From the NCBI GenBank assembly GCA_003194525.1, contig NBIV01000166.1:105692-169691 (forward strand): 64,000 nucleotides of DNA, given 5' to 3'. Each line of letters starts with the position of its first letter. Positions within the stretch are counted from its first letter, which is position 1. Source of the DNA: Gracilariopsis chorda. Lineage: Eukaryota; Rhodophyta; Florideophyceae; Gracilariales; Gracilariaceae. The notes below the pieces were generated by a model. It was not told where the DNA came from. It searched no databases and saw only the letters and a program-made list of their open reading frames with translations. Positions 59,759 to 64,000 of the stretch are shown here, in pieces. The translations under genes were made by a program, and so were the position numbers.

Positions 59759-62145
59759 TTAGTCACGTTCATCATCGCTGGTGAGTAACTTCTTGCTAAA
59801 GTCGATATCTGTGTTGATGGATATAACTGTTTCGACAACCTCCGTGATTGTCTCCTTTTCGTCTTCAGTGGTTTGATAAGTGGCGATGGCAGCTTGCCGC
59901 TTCGCCGCTTCGCGCTCGAGTAGCTGCATGGTTTGGCTACGGAAAGCACTAAACGCATCACGCTGTGCTTTTCTTTGGGCGGCCTTCCCGCTGCTCACGC
60001 TATCCTTCAGATCCTTGTCCTCTCGTTCATACTTTTCTTTCCTTGTCTTCAAAGTCTTCTTCACAGCCTTTCTTTGTTTCGCAGAAAGCATTGATGGTGG
60101 CCTCGGTCTCCACGCAAACTGGTAGAGCATGTCCACCCCTACACGACAAAGCTCTTTCCCATACATTGTCCAAATGACGTATCCATTTTCATTACTGTTC
60201 CGCCAGCAAGTCACGAAGCTTGCAACAAATCTGCCTGATGGGTCCCATTGGACTTCGTTGCACAGAAAGTGTTGATTCGACCCTACAGGCTCCGCAGCCT
60301 CCTTTCCGGTGGCGTCGTTTACGTCATACCATTCTAGATTACCATTCGGTGAACCTAGAGCAGCGAGTAGAATAAATCTGCCTTTCGGAGACCATCGAAG
60401 TTGATTTGCAGTCCTGTTTTCCAAAGTACATAGAGGTTTAAGCTCACCAACTATTCCTTCCATAGTGAAGAAACTCACGTCGGTTCGGCCAGGTTTATCG
60501 CTGTACCCATGGATAACAGCAAAACGATGCCCTTGCGGCTCCCAGCCAAAAGCGTTCACGATGTCTTTCTCCTTATATTCCAAGACCTCAATTGGGATGT
60601 CCTTTGCTTGCACACGGAACAACTCAAAGTTTGTAAACTGCCCTTTCTTACTTTTTGTTAGACGATCGACTTTGCAGCAAAGGAACTTCCCTTCTTGCTG
60701 CCAATGAAGAACAATCGACGAAACCGAAAACAGTGCTTTCTGTCGAATCTCTTCTTTCGACGGAAGCTCCACAACAGTCACGCGAGCAGGAGAATCATTA
60801 ACCTCAGGAGTCCAGTACGCCATAATGTTATCAGTCGGAGACCATGCAAAGCCCCTCACGTTTGGAATTTTCATCGACTTTCTGTCGACGAGACCCATGT
60901 CTGGCGTCTGATATACGTATATTATGTTCTCACCAAGTCTCGCAAAGTACTTATCATCATGCGACCACTGGAATATAGGCCACGGTATTGTTCCGTCTGG
61001 GCCTATCATTGCCCGTGGGGGACCCATGAATCCTCTCTTCTTCTTCCCGGTGAGAATGTCCCATACAATAATAGCTCGCGGATTGCGCTTGTCGTCTCTT
61101 TCAGGCTCAGTGCCGTTGAACGTTATGAGATAATTCTCACATGGCGAAAAATGAACAAGAGATACGTTCGGATGCTCAAATCGCATCACGATGCTCCAGT
61201 CCACGGTACCATCTGCGGAGGTGACGCGCCCCCAAAGCTTAATACCTCGCTCATGAAATGTAGCGAGATGCGTGCCGCGGGGTGACCACACTACTCCTGC
61301 GTCTGACCACCTGACCTTTGCATAATCCTGTGTGGCAAGCAAGAAAGTTTTGTTATGGTTAGCTCGACGTTCATAAAGGAAATATATTATCAAGGGCGCG
61401 TCGATGAAACAACTGAGGGTAAATGTCGCAAACTCTGAAACAGCCTCTTAGACAATCCGCATCACTGATCTTAGAGCCCCTACAATAAGGAGTATCTAGA
61501 CCAGTACTATCAGTCGTGATGTCTGTATCATCTTCATCGTTTTAGACTGATAATCGCATGCGTAGAGCAGATCTGGGAAAATGAACTTACCAGCTGAGGT
61601 TTGACAATATGATCATGCCAATAGACACTGGTTTCGTGATTATGACGAATCATAAATTGATCGCGCCCTCGCTCGTCTAACAGCCAACTCTTGAAGTTTG
61701 GTCTGTTCTTCAAGGTAACTGGTAAGGGAGGAGGGGGTACAAACTCCTCCTTTATGCTCTGTAATCGTTCGAGCTCTCCGGCTGTGCAAACCCAGAACCT
61801 ATGGGAGCGATCCAATTGGAAGTTATGCAGCGAAGCAACGGCCTTAGCTGCTTCTTCCGGTGTGATGTACTCTGCCAGAGCAAAGCCAAGAGTGGATCCA
61901 TTATCGGCTCGAACGAAAGTCAAACGCGGTGCATCTTGCTCATCGCGACGCATGCGCGCGGACTTTTCGAACATGGGTGTGAGCTTGTTGACGAGCTTCT
62001 CGTACTTCTCTGGTCCAATTTTTGGCAGGTTGTCGATCACAACAAGGCAATCTTTCGCTACTCTGTACATTTCCTCCTTCTTTCTCATAAAGTCATCTTC
62101 GATCGAATCTATGGGCATCACCCCATCAGGGCCAACGCCTGGCAT
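59759..62145 (-). CDS. EIF3B: Translation initiation factor eIF3 subunit b (2 exons)
   Basis: Join, on the minus strand, 62145-61591 and 61327-59759; 707 residues, normal for the family. Core scaffold of eIF3 on the 40S subunit. The N-terminal RRM at about 40-125 starts at CLVVIDNLPKIG and includes LGFALAEY. Then comes WLLDERGRDQF, and a nine-bladed propeller from about 190 to 590 with blocks such as VVWSPRGTHLATFHERGIKLWG, NYLITFNGTE and LRWSPKGRFILLAALG. A charged helix with RKEKYEREDKDL and the C-terminal eIF3i-binding region complete it. The first ATG is at 62143-62145; the open frame beyond it to 62340 starts with GTG and is not used. Confidence 0.95.
61328..61590 (-). other. Intron of eIF3b gene (263 bp, phase 0)
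   Basis: Donor GTAAGT at 61590 downward, branch-like GCTAAC (plus-strand 61358-61363), acceptor ACAG. It is by far the longest placed intron. Joining gives IVKPQL-DYAKVRWSD across two stops. Confidence 0.85.
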
Positions 62146-62781
62146 CTTGCAACGTATGGAATGAATTTGAAGACGAAACCCTTTCTCAGAATCGATGCAG
62201 TATACAGATCTCGCAAAGCTCCTCTCCTTTTCGTCAAACCAGGAGGTATCGCCGCGTAGCAACCGACAAGGGTGGCAAAGGCGAAGATCCAAGAGACGAA
62301 GTGAAAAGTACGACGCCTGGATGGAGCCAAGGCAGCGCACCGTCTCGACGGCGCCACGACGAATTACACAAACATTGTTGCATTACAGATGATTCTGGTC
62401 GAGTTCCAGCACGTGTCACATGTGCCATCTTCTGAAGATTGGATCTTTTAAAGTCATTCAGATGCTGTGTACAGCTACCAAGGGTACTGCACGGGTTCGT
62501 ATTTTCGCATCGTTTGGCGACCAGCCTTTTGGTCGTTTCATGTCTCGTTCATCGGCAGTAAGAAACGGCTCGCTACAGTTTCATGTTGAACGGCTGGTAG
62601 AGCAGCGGAAGGCTGTGCGTGATCTGTGATCTTCCATAGCAGAATTGCAGCAGCTCTCACTTTTTACAGGTACTTTTGTACTTCATCACGGGGCGAAATA
62701 TTGACCCCCAGAAGTTGTGTCATCAACCTTGAACGAGAGAATCTGTTCAGTTTGTCAGCCACTCCGTTCTAACCTTCGTAA
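62146..62781. promoter_or_regulatory. Divergent promoter region between eIF3b and CMC1 genes
   Basis: 636 bases. CAAGGGTA at 62479-62486 inside CTACCAAGGGTAC. No TATA box seen and no gene supported. Confidence 0.5.
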
Positions 62782-63171
62782 ATGCCTACCCAGGCACAGA
62801 ATATCATCACTGATGAAGAGCTTCATGACCTTCTCCAAAGCCGTTCAAACACAGATCCGGTCCCGATACTGATTCACAGAGCAGAAAATAGAGTATTGAG
62901 GGAACTGCGCGATATAGCAGTGCAAGGCTGCAATGAGCACGTAAAAAGGCTCGCCGAGTGCGCCGAAGGAAAGCTTCTGAGTGTTGTCTGGCATTGTCGC
63001 AAGTATAGTAAGGCCGTTGATGCCTGTATGCGCGAATTTGGCGCTGACGAAGCCTTGAAGGATGAGCTTAGAAGAAGGTACTTTGTTCACTTGCACTACT
63101 CTTATCGCCATTACCCTGTATGTAGAAGACAAGGCACTGATGTTCTAACTTTCTTGTTTCCTTTGTCCTAA
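62782..63171 (+). CDS. CMC1: Cmc1-type twin CX9C mitochondrial protein
   Basis: 129 residues. The core (about 36-95) has the twin CX9C motif, C50-x9-C60 and C72-x9-C82, in a helix-turn-helix with VVWHCRKYSKAVDACM, typical of Cmc1. These proteins are folded by Mia40 in the intermembrane space and help cytochrome c oxidase assembly. After DELRRRY the last 30 residues (FVHLHYSYRHYPVC...) are hydrophobic/aromatic and unlike the charged tail of relatives. A donor-like GGTACTTT lies exactly there, so an unplaced 3' intron is possible and the annotated end uncertain. Confidence 0.8.
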   Translation: MPTQAQNIITDEELHDLLQSRSNTDPVPILIHRAENRVLRELRDIAVQGCNEHVKRLAECAEGKLLSVVWHCRKYSKAVDACMREFGADEALKDELRRRYFVHLHYSYRHYPVCRRQGTDVLTFLFPLS

Positions 63172-64000
63172 ATTATCGTTCCCTGGAAAGACACGGAAAG
63201 AAATTCCCGAAGGCAGTGAAAGGGTACAAGCTCCCAAATAGTGTCACCGCTGACCAGTCCTAACAGATCACGCATTTTAGTCTCTTATGTTGTCTTCAAA
63301 CGTTAGTGATCGCATCATATTGGTTTCAGCTTACTACCATGCATAATGTACGAAACTGAAGATTCTGGAGGACACAAGTGCTGAGGGCCGCCTCAAACTT
63401 GCACTTGAACCCTTCAGTAGGTTTTGATTGTCCATGGGCTGCAGTGAAACCCATAGAAATTGACTAATTCCTTCCTCTAACAAGCGATCTGTACACGAAC
63501 TGGTTGGAAATACATGCTCATAAAGAACCAAGGTTTCATCACTATCTGAGTCTTCGCCTGTTCTGGAGTATACGAAAACTTCCTAATTCCGAAAGCACGG
63601 TGAGACTTCTACAGAAAGAAGCCTTTTCTATCATGGGAGGCCAGCGTATTCTATTCTCTTTAGATGTGACTCTCTGTCACACAACCTACATGTCTTGAAC
63701 TTCTTTCGTCTTTTCTGCTTCAGGCTTTAGAGGATCTGTGCGTCGTCCGTTGTTGTAGGGTAGCGCATAGCAGCAAACAACTCATAATGTCGAAGACAAT
63801 CCGTCTGTGTTTCTTGACTACACTCACGAATGTCAGCATCCTTCCTCTCTAGACATGTTTCAGTTAGTACGGACTATTTGGTCGCAGCTCTACTACAACA
63901 TGGTTGCGACATGGACAGGAGATCAATTCAATGTCTATTAAGTTGTTGTTGCTCATATGTCTGCCGCTATCCTCATTGCAAGGTATTCTTTCCCAAAACA
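63172..64000. other. Gap at the right edge, no gene
   Basis: 829 bases with no supportable gene. Possible CMC1 3' exon or flank at its start. Confidence 0.45.

Noticed and set aside
61594-62340. A separate gene upstream of eIF3b
   Set aside because: This frame encodes the eIF3b RRM and joins the rest through a consensus intron, so it is the first exon, not a separate gene.
1-64000. tRNA, rRNA, snRNA, CRISPR array or insertion sequence
   Set aside because: A by-eye search for T-arm consensus (GGTTCRA) and for evenly spaced repeats gave no candidate. A tRNAscan-SE and Rfam search would be decisive.

Overview
The window reads as nuclear DNA of a plastid-bearing unicellular eukaryote, most likely a red alga or a relative (inference). 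Supporting signs are a plant-type ALA dehydratase with an N-terminal extension, a plant-type dihydrodipicolinate reductase, a stand-alone phosphoribosylanthranilate isomerase, a YdcF-like protein with a plastid-like leader, and eukaryotic core genes (SRP54, eIF3b, primase large subunit, PRMT1, Pam16, Cmc1, CLEC16A). Genes are mostly intronless and stand singly on both strands. Only five introns can be placed, in four genes, most with a TAAC-type branch site and GTAAGT or GTACGT donors. No tRNA, rRNA, CRISPR array or operon was seen.

Layout. 1-18.2 kb: glutathione reductase, plastid YdcF-like protein, a GC-rich divergent promoter block, a SNF1/CAMK-type kinase, a repeat-bearing gap, FIST-domain protein, an orphan membrane protein, a mitochondrial-type scramblase (three exons), DapB, an alpha/beta hydrolase (two exons) and a DUF1295 membrane reductase whose 3' end overlaps the hydrolase. 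18.2-28.7 kb: a decayed retroelement, a 1355-residue TSET-type beta-propeller/solenoid protein (TTRAY/TWD40 family), and a large SNF2 family protein that has lost its ATPase motifs. 28.7-41.3 kb: a long gap, a small bZIP protein, SRP54, an atypical TKL-like kinase (two exons), a small orphan, a signal-peptide/coiled-coil/membrane protein, two strong hairpins, and Pam16. 42.4-53.5 kb: a tetraspanin-like protein, HemB, PRAI, a 3-kb gap, a mitochondrial CBS protein, PRMT1 and a V-ATPase accessory (Ac45/Voa1)-like protein. 53.6-64 kb: CLEC16A, primase large subunit, eIF3b (two exons) and Cmc1.

The genes do not form one pathway. Recurring themes are plastid biosynthesis (HemB, DapB, PRAI), mitochondrial import and assembly (Pam16, Cmc1, scramblase, CBS protein), endomembrane traffic (TSET subunit, CLEC16A, Ac45-like, tetraspanin) and core information processing (PRIM2, eIF3b, SRP54, PRMT1). 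The most notable points are the TSET subunit, the apparently dead SNF2 protein, the degenerate TKL kinase, and two short motifs (TAACCCTT and CAAGGGTA) that recur in the gaps between genes.
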